DNA from: Mastigias papua
Taxonomy: Eukaryota > Cnidaria > Scyphozoa > Rhizostomeae > Mastigiidae
Length of the DNA stretch: 64,000 nucleotides
Reading direction: 5' to 3'
Assembly (NCBI GenBank): GCA_964019165.1
Contig: OZ025267.1
Span: 17,677,485-17,741,484 of the forward strand
Shown: positions 1 to 48,800 of the stretch, piece by piece
How positions within the stretch are numbered: the first letter of the stretch is position 1
Layout of the letters: each line of letters opens with the position of its first letter
Program-made: the position numbers and the translations under genes
Notes under the pieces: generated by a model
Seen by the model: only the letters and a program-made list of their open reading frames with translations
What the model was told of the DNA's origin: nothing
Databases searched by the model: none

Positions 1-2246
1 TTCCTGCTCACTATCTTATAAGTAGCAAATGGACACCCTGTAGTAGAGCTATGAAATAAAGGTCACGAGGGAAGATAGTGGCTGACGTAAAATTGTAGGC
101 CGAAAGCAGCAGACAGACAGTATCTTTGACTAACCTGTTCCTAGATTCATATAAAAACTAGTTGAAATACCGTAGATATCTAGATATAGGGAAGATTGTT
201 ACAAAACTATTATTTTGTATGTGCTATAAATTCCTTTACACTCAATTGGAAAGTAAAAACCGCAGTATAACTTTACTTACAAACTATTTTACCACGTTAA
301 CTAAGACGTTACCACGGAGAGTTGGAGAACATGACAACCACGGGGCCATTACATTATCTACTTATTTATAGTCAACAAACTGGTGACGAAATATGCATAA
401 GACAAACGTTATACAATATCAGACAACATATACAATATGCATATAACAAGCGCTGTACAAATCCAATTAGCGTAAGCATAATCATAGTGTGTCCAATGCT
501 TTTGGCACGTACACTATTTCAGTGCGCTGTGATAACTTGTGCGGTGAGAGAGCGGTTTTGTGCAGAGATAAATAGTAGAAGTATGCATTGATAGAACCAT
601 TTAACTCCTCAACGGCTCATTCACATGACTTTTGTAAGAAAAGTTGCTTTGTTTTAGATATCACTTGCAATATGAGTTACAATCACTAATCAGTGTTCAT
701 TCAGTTAACTTTAGAGAAGACTGATGTCGCTTACAGAAAAGTGAAAATAAATGGCGCGGTCAGAATTGTTTTAGTTAGGGCCCCACTTAATATCTCCGAT
801 TTTAAGCGAAATGCACAGCTATACATTTTCCTTACAAGCAATAATTATGTTGGATCTTTCATTCCGTTGTGGGATTCTCTGTATCATACAAACACTACTA
901 AGGAATCTTAAGTGTTTTAGTGGACATGGCATGACATTTTTTAGTTAATTTGTTGTAGATATAGCAGTATTAGCAGTCGGCTGTATCTGATACCCGGAGA
1001 TGCAATCCTTTCTGAATACATTCATATACATAAATGCCCTTTTTTAGTTGACTATGGAGTTCTTTGCGACATTCGCAATCTCCATTGTTGTGTTGTGTAG
1101 TCTTCTTATGGTTCTCGAAATCAGGAGACAGTATATTATACATAAAATCAACGAACACCCCATATTCAGTTCTTTTTCACTTCTCTTCTCCTACTTAGTT
1201 GCTCTTTCATGGTGTCAGACATCAATACATTATACTCAGATATTACAACTTTTTGGTAGAACTGTCTTGCACTGTACATTACTTATCAAATGATGCATTC
1301 ATTATTAAATGTTATAGGAAGAATTTCTAGTTCCTACATTCAGAAGCACATTTGTTAAGGAACTACATTATTAGGAACCTAGATGTAAAAGAGCAAAAAG
1401 TTTACGGAACTTATGCCGCTACAGGCAAATCCCTAATGAGCTTTTCAATGCTGAATATTTCATTTCTGTGACAGTCAAATTCGCTCGGATTATGTGTAAT
1501 CCATCTAGCAGTGTATCTTAGAGGTGGTTTCGTAGGATCTTACACAGTCTATAGCATCCCTTGTTAAGAGTTAACTTTTAAAATGTGTATATGATACTAA
1601 CTGCACAGTTAAAGCGAAAGAACTATTGAGGAACTTTTAGTACTGCAATGTGGTCAAAAGACGTCAGGAAAATAAGGAACTTTAGGAACATGCCCTTGAA
1701 GTAGATTCTTTATAAAAGGGCGTGTAGCAAATTATAGTTTTGAGCTATAATCGCTAGAGAAGGCTTTATTAGCGGGAAGATATACCAAATTTTTGATAGT
1801 TTCAACGGTTTATTAGGAGAAAAACTGAATGCTAGCGGTTACAGTTTTACGAAAAGCAGCACTTGGAACAGCATGTCTCGTACTTTTATCCAGTAATTGC
1901 TTGCGTTAATCGTCTTTGAATACAGAGAACTACCTCATCAAACAGTTCTGTAACCGCTCTTAGCATTATCAAAATGCACTGAAAGATTAAAGTTCCTGAT
2001 GGCTTTTCACAGAACAGAAATTAAGCAGAAAGTTTTCGTTCTTAAATGAAATTCCCTTCTATTGAATGCAATTGATCACAATCAGTGCCAGACTGAAAAT
2101 GCTTTAAAAATTTTGTTTGGAAAATTCAACCGATGTAGCATATTAACAATAATTTTAGCCCAATTAAGTGCTAAGAATTAGATTTTCTTGTATGAGAAGC
2201 AGTGATGAGAAATTGCAAATGTGACAAATGATTGCTTGTTTTCTAG
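1..2246. other. 5' flank, no gene recognised
   Basis: I see no exon with convincing coding character and good splice sites here. Short open frames lack recognisable motifs. A non-coding first exon and promoter of gene A could lie in this stretch, because the first coding exon (2247) is preceded by a 3' splice site, but I cannot place them. Confidence 0.5.
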
Positions 2247-38585
<36,339 letters not shown>

Positions 38586-39187
38586 TCAAGGGTTTGGGTA
38601 TATATTTTAGAAGTGATGTTTGGGTGTAATACTTTAAGCATCCAATTGCAATTTTGATGATTGATGCAGAGGGTTTTTGCCTTAGATTTAGGGATTTTTA
38701 GTCAGCAGTCGTATATTTATTTATACATAAATGAAGTAGAGCTTTTTGCATTCATTATCAATGTTGTTATAGCCTAACAACGGAGAGGAGAGGGGTTGAT
38801 TAAACCATTGTATAGTATTATATCATCCACTTTTCCTATAGTTTCAATACTAGGAAGGGCACCATTACCTTTGAACAGCACGCTTTTCGCATAAATCTGA
38901 GCTACATATTTCATCCTAGCGGCTGTGCAGTCAACCATTGTTCTATTGGCTAATGGTTATTCAGCAGTTAGGGAGACTCCATGCCCCTCCCTCTCACCCT
39001 AATTACTTCTGCCACTGCCTGCATTTATGTGTATGTAGAGACTCAAAAGCCAAAAATCCTACGAAATGTTTAAAACACAAATCGCGTAAAAGCTTCAACT
39101 TTTAAAACATTTCGTCTTACGTCCTAGTCTGGCAACTCGAAACGTTTTTGAAAAGTTAAAATTTTTTCTGGATGCCACATATAAAGA

Positions 39188-39314
<127 letters not shown>

Positions 39315-40500
39315 GCACATATATGTATGTATGTATATATCTATCACACACATTTATGGATTTATACTATTTACTTTGTTTACTAGGTTTTTTGTAGTGA
39401 ATGGAAAATTATAATTCGACTCTTTGTAACATATTATACTCTAGGAGAATCACTAGAGTGCATGAATTTCTATGCAAAAAGATGGATTTTATCTTAATAT
39501 AACCAGCAGTTGTAAATGTATATTGTTGCTTGAATTTATATTGCATACTGACATATTGTTATCACTTGGAGAACTGTCTGGTAAAATTGTACGGCATATT
39601 TGGGTTCCTGTGGGCCATTTTAGTTCCACACTCATTCTGTTCTATGCGACATAATATCCTTTCTCGTCTGTATGCTGATTTTCGGTAGCTTTTTGTTTTG
39701 TATAGGATTACAGCTTGGACTTTCCAAAAGTAGCAGTCCCTGCTGAAGGTTTAACTCATGTGACTGAATTATATGAGACAAATGAATTGATTCTCGCCAG
39801 CACTTGTGTGCCTTGCAGTTGTATAGGTTTCTGATAGTTACTACCTTTTTTCCTTTTTTGCACAGTAATTCTTCGTTGAGCTTTCTCCTTGATACTTCCA
39901 CATCTGACCACGTTTGGCCACCTTTTCGAGGGAGTCAAATGAAAGCATGCGCAGTAGCGTCTCTTTGGGCGGGAAAATATTTGTGATGATGAATATTTTT
40001 AGCTGATATACGTTACGGCAATATGTAGTAAGCTTCGGGAAACGATGAAGGTTATTGCAGCAGTTGCGATGCATCTGGTTCAAGTGGAGTGTAAAGGCGA
40101 AAAATCGAATCGTTTGGCCAGGGCCTTAGAAGATGAATTCAGGGACAAGTGCGATTTTACCCCGCTGCCTCATGAAATGGAGGGCCACAGTCCTCTTTAG
40201 CAGGCACTCCCAATGCATGGATCCTTTTCCTGCCTACAAAATAAAGTACTGATATATTTCGTTGCAGACGTCTGTCACATGTATCCTTGTCGACGAAGAG
40301 TTGAAATATGGGCTGAAGGTTGTAAAAGATCTAGTAAGATAAGTTACGAAACACATTAAATGTGATATATATAAAGACAGATGTTTAGCTTAATTATGCT
40401 GTGCATTTGATGCCATCTTACCTTTACAATTTGAGTTGCTCTGAGATCTTAGCAACAGACATCTTCACCTTCCATAGTTGATTTTTCTCTAGAGAGGATA

Positions 40501-40526
40501 CTAATAATAATAATAATAATAATAAT
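40501..40526. repeat. (AAT)n microsatellite
   Basis: About nine AAT units (ctaataataataa...). Confidence 0.9.
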
Positions 40527-40696
40527 AACATTGTTTACTGTTACTGTTACAATATTGCTGATTTCTAATATATACTAACATACAGCATACCAAATTGCAT
40601 TATGGGAACTACTTCTACCGGCTGCATGCCATGCAGCCATTTGTTTATGAAGATTTTAAACTGAGTTCAGATTGTGTAGTGTTTCAGATACCTCTG

Positions 40697-40849
40697 CGCC
40701 AAATGTTTGAGAGCCCTGTCAGGTCTATTTTTTCCCAACCATTATGCAGGATTCTGACCACACATGCAAAGACTAGGCCCATTTTGCGTGCTGACTGGTC
40801 AATTAGGTTGCGAGAAAATAGATTTGACAGGGCTCTCAAACATTTGGCG
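40697..40849. mobile_element. MITE, GCCAAATGTTTGAGAGC family (copy 2, 153 bp)
   Basis: The ends are perfect inverted repeats for 25 nt starting CGCCAAATGTTTGAGAG, with further similarity inward (CTATTTT). It belongs to the same family as 33237-33545 but is half the length. Confidence 0.85.
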
Positions 40850-42019
40850 GTTTTGCTCTAAGATACACCGTACTTCGTGATGCTCTCTATCTTGAGACGG
40901 CCTTAGTGATCTCTTGGAGAACGTTCTTCTATAAAATTCATGAATCGATTGTGGCTGTTAGAACTTTTTAGTTTGTGTTTGTTTGAGCTTGCCGAAAAGG
41001 AGCGTTTCGAGTGATCCTGTTTCTGTAAGAGTTCTCCGTTGTGCCATGCCAATAACTTTAAGGCTTGCCTCAACTTTGATATTGTCTGATGAAATCTTTG
41101 TTCATTGTTGAATATCTCAGCAACACACCAACGTAATATCCCTGTTTTGAATTGACTAGTTTGTAGCAGTACCCGGGGAATCAGATCTAGATGACAAAAA
41201 AGTAATTGGGTTCACGTTTTGCTTGTCTGTCGAAATTTGGAATAGTATTATTATTATTTTGTAATTCGTTCATTTGCATTTGGCTATTAAAAATAGAATG
41301 AAAAGCTAGTTGATGCCATCTTTTCTCAAGAATAGTTAATACCGCGTTAGAACTACTGATTGGGATGGAACGTTGTATAACAAAAGCCAGTTCCAGAACT
41401 ATTTTCTTTGCAGACTCTGTAGTTACTTTCTGGAGAAGTGTAGATTTAATTGCTGGTTTAAAATTGCACAATGCAGTTGCTATTTTCAATGCTTTTGACA
41501 AAGTTCATTTACTATCTTAGAACGATAGCATGCAGCTCTCATAATGTTTTATTCATGCTCATGAAATACCATTTTCGCACATTTCTTTTCCCATATTTCT
41601 GGCCCAATAAAAGTGACAATAGTCCGTCCCAATGCTAGTCTAGCTTTTGGTACTCAAAAGTTACTCGTTGATATTAATAAGTATCGAGACCCATTTGTTC
41701 GAAAACTTGTATGATAAAGGATTGAGGCCACACTTTGTATCATGAACTTCGATGACCAGCAACTGCAGACACTTCTAATGAATAGCATAAAGCTTGCATC
41801 TATGTGCATGCATTGTTTTTCCTATAAGGAACTAATAGGAACCGGTTGCATATTACGTGTTCTCATGTAGCAATTATTAATAATAGCACTTGATTCATAT
41901 GACGTTTTATTATTACTTTTATCATCTAACGTGTTTTGGTCCTGTGAAGTCATGTTTTGTTAACTTTGACTTCTTCGTTTGTAAAATAGGTTGTTTGCAT
42001 AAGTGGATCATGTGTAGAA

Positions 42020-42075
42020 ATGGATAAGAAAAAGAAGGTACCGCCATCGCCAGATGCACGTGCCAAGAGCAAAAG
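42020..42075 (+). CDS. Gene B exon 1 (start exon)
   Basis: Acceptor catgtgtag lies two bases before the ATG, so a non-coding upstream exon is likely. Donor AAAAG followed by gtagcc (weak). It encodes 18 residues, strongly basic, and leaves in phase 2. Confidence 0.68.
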
Positions 42076-45000
42076 GTAGCCTTCCAACTAGTTCCTCTAG
42101 TGATCTGGTCTCATCTTATTACAATCACGGAATTTCCATGGAAGTCACGTTTTTCAAACATATTCAATACCTCTTCACATTCATAGTATAAATAGTATAC
42201 CCTTTATTTAAGGATATCCATTATTTTGCCTTCAGAGATGTAGGCAGGCGGGCAGTAGCAAAATTTGGATTTTATAGTATTCCACTTGATTCCATATTAG
42301 TGCGTGTGAACAGGTAGTGTGTTCTCGCCACTTTTACGGACAAAAGCTTTTGTACGAAAGGATGAAATCCTTGCTATTTGGATTGGTTTTCATTGAAAAA
42401 TACGCTATTTTGAGTGGATATAGCTACACAGAAAGATACTCAGCTTCTCTTCAGCAGTTTAACATAATCATTTAAAAAATTGTTTACTCTTTTTACGTAT
42501 TTATTAAAAAGCTGAGTAAAAATATGAATTGCCAACTCGTGGCTAAAATAGATCTCTTCTTTACTTAGTTCACCAAAAAAGTCCAAGGAAGCCAAGGCAC
42601 GCAGAGCAAAGGCCGCGGTCGCAATCCAGAGGTATATTTAGTTCACTCAGTTACATCCAAAATTGAGTAAACTTTGACATTATCTGTTTCATAGTTATTG
42701 TTGTTACAAAAAGTAAGAATGTACCTCAATAATATAGTTTGTAGGCCGCATTTGCCACATCAACATTTAACATGGCTAATCATAGTACTTTGCCGCTAAA
42801 TTAGAATGTTGCTTTTGTTTCGATTTCATAGTACTCATGAAAATACCCTTCGTTTTTCATTAGTGTACAATAGTGATAAATTTGTTAAGAGATTTTAATC
42901 CCTGAACGATCAAAGCCCTTGATATAATAGTTTCAGTTCACATGGCTTAAATTGAAAGTTGAGTTTTATTCACTTCTAAATGTAATCTGGAGTTGATACG
43001 GCATTGATACAGCATTGATACGCCTGACCTCATTGTATTTGCAGATGGTTTCACGGTTGGAAACAGCGCCATTACATGAATGTATCACGAAAATGGGTTC
43101 GTTTCATTTGCAATCAGTGCCACCAGGAGGGAGAAGCTGGGAGCAAGTTCCCTTTAGGACCTCTGAAGTACAGATCCCCATGAAATAAGGTTAAGGCTTT
43201 AGTAGTCACGAACCTCGTATAGTAAATCATAGGAGCATCCCTTTCTAACGCATAGCACCATGTTCTAAATTTACGAATGTTACCAGAAGACCGAAAATAG
43301 CTTTAGAAAAACGGACGCCTCGTCAGTAAATACTATTGTATTCTAATGGTTGTCAGTGGGGCTTGTTTTCTCGGCTATGCCCAAGGGCTTCCAACAATTC
43401 TCAGCGGCGCTGATTGCAACTCTATATCTATTGCGATATCCTTCACCAGTATTGATCAGTGCGTCCCTTTTACTGTATTTTCTAATTTCTCTTAAATCCT
43501 GCTGTCTTTACATACTTTACTTAATTCTCCATTACTGCCATATTTTCTATTTGTTCTTTTTTGATGTCACATTCTTAACTGTAGACAGAGGTATGCTGCA
43601 AATAGAAACATATTCGACATGTGACTTGTTTTGCAGATTTTTCAAAGCACCAGTAGCAGTGGCCCAATAGTAGCACATATGACTCAGTGTCAAAACGATA
43701 TGGTTTCAATCTCTGTCACCTTGTTGTTGCTGGTGATGTCAGAAAGGGTATTCTGACAACTAATTTCAAGCCTTCGTAAAATCCCAACTTTTTTGAGCCC
43801 TCCTAAAACAAGATCTCCAATAAATCCTCATAGAGGCTAGCCTCTCGTTAAATGATATTGTTGACATTGTAAATGATGTGAATAACAAACTTATAGCTTG
43901 TAATTCGATGCAAATATAATCAACCGAAAACTTTCCCATGTATTAGAACTTACCTGCCTTTTTACGCAGGCTCTGAGAAAAAGATTAACATTTCAAGATT
44001 TTCTGCAACAATACCGTGAACACCTCATAGAAATCATGAAAAGGCATGGAAACGTGGAGCCGGAAGTTTATATCGATTTTATTGATGTAAATGATTACGC
44101 TGAGAGAGTTTCCAGTAAGTTGACTTTTTTGTCAGTTCGTTACAGGAAAGTTTGTCTTTACATTGCGATGTTTTTAATTCTTTGCTAAATTCTTTTGACC
44201 AGTTTATCGTCATCTTGGACATGTTTTGAGTTGAAAAGTCTCGAAATTAGCAAATAAACGAGCATTTACCTATAATTTCATCGATTTCTTTGGCTATATT
44301 GAATTATCTATCTTTTCATTTTTTATGATTGCAGGTTCCCGTATGTTTTTCATCATTAACTAGCTTGATACCTAGAGCTGTTGTAAGCTTCATTTCTGCA
44401 TAGAATCAAGCTAAAATTGTTCATAACAACAAACTTCATCCGTTTTAGGATTTGAGATCGCTTTTTCCAAGGTACTTCCTGCTGACCGTCAAGGACTGAA
44501 GTATAAAGAACTGCGTGGCTATTTCAAGGCCTTAAAATTGCATCCATCTGACAAAGAAATCAATGATGCTGCCAAAATGATAATCCCAGGTGCGCACTTA
44601 CTCTTGCTGAATTCGCATAAATAGACAGGAATTCTCCTACACCCAGTGCTGCCTCCCTTGCAATTACAGAAAATCCGTCTGTCATGCATCACAATGCCAA
44701 ACACTGTTAAATACACTTGATGAAATCTAGGCTCATGAAATTTTTGTAACAAATGCAAAGCAATGTAAAACCGCTGACTGATTTTTTAGAGAAGCCATAA
44801 GGCCTGAATATGATAGGTTCCAAGTGTTCTGCAGTTTTATCTTTTCCATCATTTGATTAGAACTCAATATCTCAAATACCTTCGTTCAGGGTCCCTCAAG
44901 TGTACTAAGATTAACAGAATTAGCTTTTCAGAGTTTAGCTTTCAAATGTGATTATCGTAAATCTGATGGTAGAATGTTGTGCATAGAGATGCTACGTAAT

Positions 45001-45823
45001 CTTTGAATTCTCTTTAAATGCTACATAATCTCCTCACTTTCAATAAGAAAACCCTTCTGGAAAATTGGTATGAACAAATATATAAGCAACAGGTTGCATT
45101 TTACCTTGCAGTTCTTTATCACAGCATACAGTATACAGTTGGTTTTCTGATTTTGGAATACAATCTGTTAATATAATAGCTCGGAATAGCTCTGATTAGT
45201 AGATATATCTTATGAGTATTGTAACTTTTTTTACCCCAGCATTTGAATATTTGCTAGTGAACCAGAATAAAGATAAGCCGGAAAATGGGTCTATTTAGAA
45301 CTGAAGGAATATTGGCGTCAGTATGGTATAATGCTCTATTATGCTATACTGTATTATACATATTATATTATATTATATTATATTATATTATATTATATTA
45401 TATTATATTATATTATATTATATTATATTATATTATATTATATTATATTATATTATATTATATTATATTATATTATATTATATTATATTATATTATATTA
45501 TAGATTGCTGGAGCGTCTCTGAATATGACTTCTCGAAGGAAGAAGTTGTTGAAATTTCTTTACACATCTATGTGCCAAAGGGTACAAAAATGGATGTTCG
45601 CAAATCGACATGGCTGAACCCAATAATCGATGGACACGAAGCAATGATGCTGACTTTGCCAGAGCAGACTAAGGGGAAAAGAAGTTTTGAGAAAGCCTTC
45701 AACATTGTAAGGGAATCGAACAGTGAAAGAAATGCTGAAATCGAAGGAGCCGCTGAAAGTAATGAAGGAGACACTGCAAGCATCGCTACGACGTCTACCT
45801 CTGTTGTAAAAAAGAACGACTGA
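42020..45823 (+). CDS. Gene B: short IQ-motif protein, tandem paralogue of the gene A 3' end (6 exons)
   Basis: Exons 42020-42075, 42569-42631, 43045-43096, 43970-44114, 44449-44589 and 45504-45823, total 777 nt, 258 aa. A Lys-rich start (MDKKKKVPPSPDARAKSK) leads to one IQ motif (AAVAIQRWFHGWKQR). It then has the same helical, EF-like and C-terminal blocks as gene A (LTFQDFLQQYREHLIEIMKR; ELRGYFKALKLHPSDKEIND; HIYVPKGTK; RKSTWLNPI). Exon phases match gene A throughout, and exons of 63, 52 and 145 nt are identical in length to the gene A equivalents. It is an independent gene, because gene A ends in its own stop 3.4 kb upstream. A calmodulin-binding role is inferred from the IQ motif only. 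Confidence 0.85.
42569..42631 (+). CDS. Gene B exon 2 (start of IQ motif)
   Basis: Acceptor cttctttacttag, donor CAGAG followed by gtatat. It encodes SPKKSKEAKARRAKAAVAIQ. Length 63 nt, phase 2 to phase 2, as in gene A exon 18. Confidence 0.88.
43045..43096 (+). CDS. Gene B exon 3 (end of IQ motif)
   Basis: Acceptor tgtatttgcag. The donor, AAATGG followed by gttcgt, is weak, but the 52-nt length and phase 0 exit equal gene A exon 19. It encodes WFHGWKQRHYMNVSRKW. Read-through would add about 29 codons and stop at 43183. Confidence 0.82.
43970..44114 (+). CDS. Gene B exon 4
   Basis: Acceptor cctttttacgcag, donor TCCA followed by gtaagt. It encodes ALRKRLTFQDFLQQYREHL and continues IEIMKRHGNVEPEVYIDF. 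Length 145 nt, as in gene A exon 20. It leaves in phase 1. Confidence 0.92.
44449..44589 (+). CDS. Gene B exon 5 (EF-hand-like)
   Basis: Acceptor catccgttttag, donor ATCCCAG followed by gtgcgc. It encodes FEIAFSKVLPADRQGLKYK and ELRGYFKALKLHPSDKEIND. It is 12 nt shorter than gene A exon 21, with the same phases. Confidence 0.9.
45350..45503. repeat. (TATTA)n pentanucleotide array abutting a splice acceptor
   Basis: About 28 units of TATTA. The last unit becomes tattatag, and the AG is the acceptor of gene B exon 6 at 45504. Confidence 0.97.
45504..45823 (+). CDS. Gene B terminal exon 6
   Basis: The acceptor tattatag is the last unit of the preceding (TATTA)n array. It encodes FSKEEVVEISLHIYVPKGTK, RKSTWLNPIIDGHEAMM and a Ser/Thr/Glu-rich tail ending VVKKND-stop. 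Confidence 0.92.
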
Positions 45824-48800
45824 CTGTTTACCAAAGCAGCATTACAGACATTTATAATGGCCTAATAAGTATGCTATCACAAAGTATGTTTAGGGATCAC
45901 AGTATTCTTTTAGAAAGGGTTTTGTTTAAGCTCAATGCAACTTTTCGGTGGTATAGCTATTTGGATATATTGTGTGGATTGTGATGGAGTGCGATAGGTT
46001 TTTTGTCACAGCAAGGGTTCGAGATGTACGGTCTATCTAATGTGCGGTGCACTTCACGATTAGTATTGGCAATTCATTTTCATAGAAGCTGCATTACTCC
46101 TGCTAATGTACTTTCCTGCTAATGCTAATGTACGGTACTTTCTTTGGGTAGTTGTTTAAATGAAGGTTGCCAATGTCTTTGAGAATGTATGATGCTATCC
46201 CTAATCAGAATCCTTTTTCTCTCCTAGAAATCTACAATGCTTTATATAATCTTAACATCTGCAAAGTTTCCATAAGATGGCAAGTTGTGCCTCACTCCAG
46301 GGGCCCAGATTAAGTGTAGAAGCTAAACCTTGTCCTTCGAGTAGAATGGGATCCAGAAAGATGCTTAACTATTAAAGCACATGGACTGGATTTCATGCGA
46401 TGGTGCTGCACTTAAATAATTTTTGGATGCAATGCAGAGGCTCCGTTTGGAGTAGGGAAGCTGGCTTCCTGCGTCCTGATTCTATTAGGGACCCCAAATG
46501 TTATGAAAAGATTCTTTAGTGATTGAAAGAACTTCATAATGACATCATCGGGGTCCCGTTTATTTCATTTGCCCTGGGCCCTACAACAGCTCTCAGTGTT
46601 CCTGAGCCTGGTTGGATGGACCCTCTTTTTGTATATCAGGGTATGCCTCTAATACTCAGAAGTAGCACCTATTGTTCCTGAGCATTGATGTCTTACACAA
46701 AATTTTAGTCCATTTAATTCACTCAAGCCAAAGGACACCTTGACAAAATAACACTTCATAAGTATTGCATGTAAAATGGAGGAAACGAGAAACTGCAGTT
46801 TTAATCCTGAAGTTCATAGTCATATTGTTTTTTGTGAATTATGGGCTGTCATTGTGGGTTGTACACATACAGAGCGATTACACGGCATTATATGAAAAAT
46901 TCATGTATAATCAAATACTGTTTATTGTCAAAACATATAAATGACATTCTACAATGCCATGGTGAGTAAAGTTACTTAGTAGCATGTAAAGTGTTGAATT
47001 TGTTAACCCGAATGCGTTATCTGTAGCTGGCGTCGCATCTTTCTACTTTTTCAGAAACTTTTGGCCCCTCGTACACACTATTCCAAAGCAAGATCTGCCT
47101 CTCTCATCTTTTTGGGTAATCATATTCTTTCAAAAAGTTATGAAAAAACAATTGAATTCCACTAGAATATTCAATCATTGCACTAACAATAACAAAGTAA
47201 GTTCACTTTCTACCAGAGCTTAAGTTTGGAAGTCATTTATTTTGTGGAGTTGCCAATCGAGACTGGATTTGCAGTTAGAGTATAGTTAGAAATGGCATAG
47301 CTATTTATCAAAGGTAGGTCATTAAATCTAGCATAAACTAATTTGTGTGCTTATGCTTACAATAGTAACAATTATCAAGTTTTAGATAAAATTTAGGCCT
47401 ATTATTTTAGACTGCTTGCTAGTGTATGATTTCTGCAGTTACGCCCATCTTGTAATTCCAAAACAAAGACTGTCCCAAAGTGTTTAAAAATATTTGAATC
47501 TGTAGCAATTACTTCTGTAGCAATAAACTCGACATAGGAGAATATGGAGGCTCAAATTTTAGAAAATTAACAACAATATACAAACAAGCGCCAAATAAAG
47601 GATGGGAGAAATATCGCAAGCCACCAATGTGTTTCTTAGTGTCTCTTTTAGTCTGAAATGTTAAATAGATAGATTTAATTAGGTGATTAACCTTGCTAAG
47701 GAAAATATCATGATAGTCTGTAACTTATTATAGAAGTACTTTACAGCAAAGGAGACCATAGATCCTCGGCAAAGTCATATGTTTCTTATAAAAAGTGAGT
47801 GTACGCAAAGAGCGATAAGCAAGCTGCAGTATGACGTCAGAGGAGATGTGCTCTTGGGAATGCATGTTGAATTCCGGGGTTGCTGCATGAAAGCGAGATC
47901 GACGTTAGATCAACAACTCTTCAGTTCGAAAGTTTCCGTATATAGGAACAGAAGAGAGGAAAAGATTATGTGGTAAAGTTGCCAAGATGACAAGACACTG
48001 AGTATGTTTTTTTTCTTCTGCTGCTTAATAATTCATGCAAATTTCAAATCTAATAGCTTGCAAACTCAAGGTCTCCTGCGATATGTGGGTGGTTTCAGCA
48101 GACTTAGACAAAGTGTAAGAATAAATATCATTGCTTATCCATTGTGTTATCTCAAACCACCAAAGCTTTGAAAAAACAAGACCTTATGAAGTACGTTGCC
48201 AATGATAATGCCAAGGTGTTTCATTTTGGCTAGCACACCTGGTCTTCAGGAGTGTATGGTACAGAAAGAGCAGTCCGACGTTATGAGGGGGAAGTTTGAT
48301 GTCCCATAATCATTGTTATTATAAATGTAGCAAGAGATTTTACTGCCATTTACATTATAAGTAGATCAAAAGTACCATTTACAAGTTCGTCGTCCCCTCC
48401 TGATTCTTCTGTTTTGAAGAATGGTGGTGTGCATTTGAAATGGTTAAGTGGTGACTCCAAATTGTACATGATTATGCCAGTGGTCTGTTTGCAATTGTGT
48501 TTTGAAGGTTTTGTGAAGCCCGGAAATTACACGCCCTTGAACATCTACATAAATATGTTTAGCAGTAGTACCTTTTAAATATATAACACTGATGGTAATC
48601 AGTATGTAATCTAGGCTGTTGCAAGATGCATCATTGAAGCATTATACTTGTAGAAAATACATGGTGATTTTTGGATTGTAAATTAGGGATAAATCGAATT
48701 ATACAGGCAAGCTTTCTCTTTGTAGAAAACAGTGTCATCTACACTGTCAGTCAAAGTTATCAAGTACTTTTATTATTTGATGTGTCTAATCTATGTTAAT

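Noticed and set aside
41187..41501. Minus-strand 104-codon frame
   Set aside because: Protein-like in composition, but preceded by a stop with no ATG near its start and no acceptor; no recognisable motif.
43045..43185. Gene B ending at the stop after exon 3 (read-through of the weak donor)
   Set aside because: The 52-nt length and phase match to gene A exon 19 and the conserved downstream exons favour splicing at 43096.
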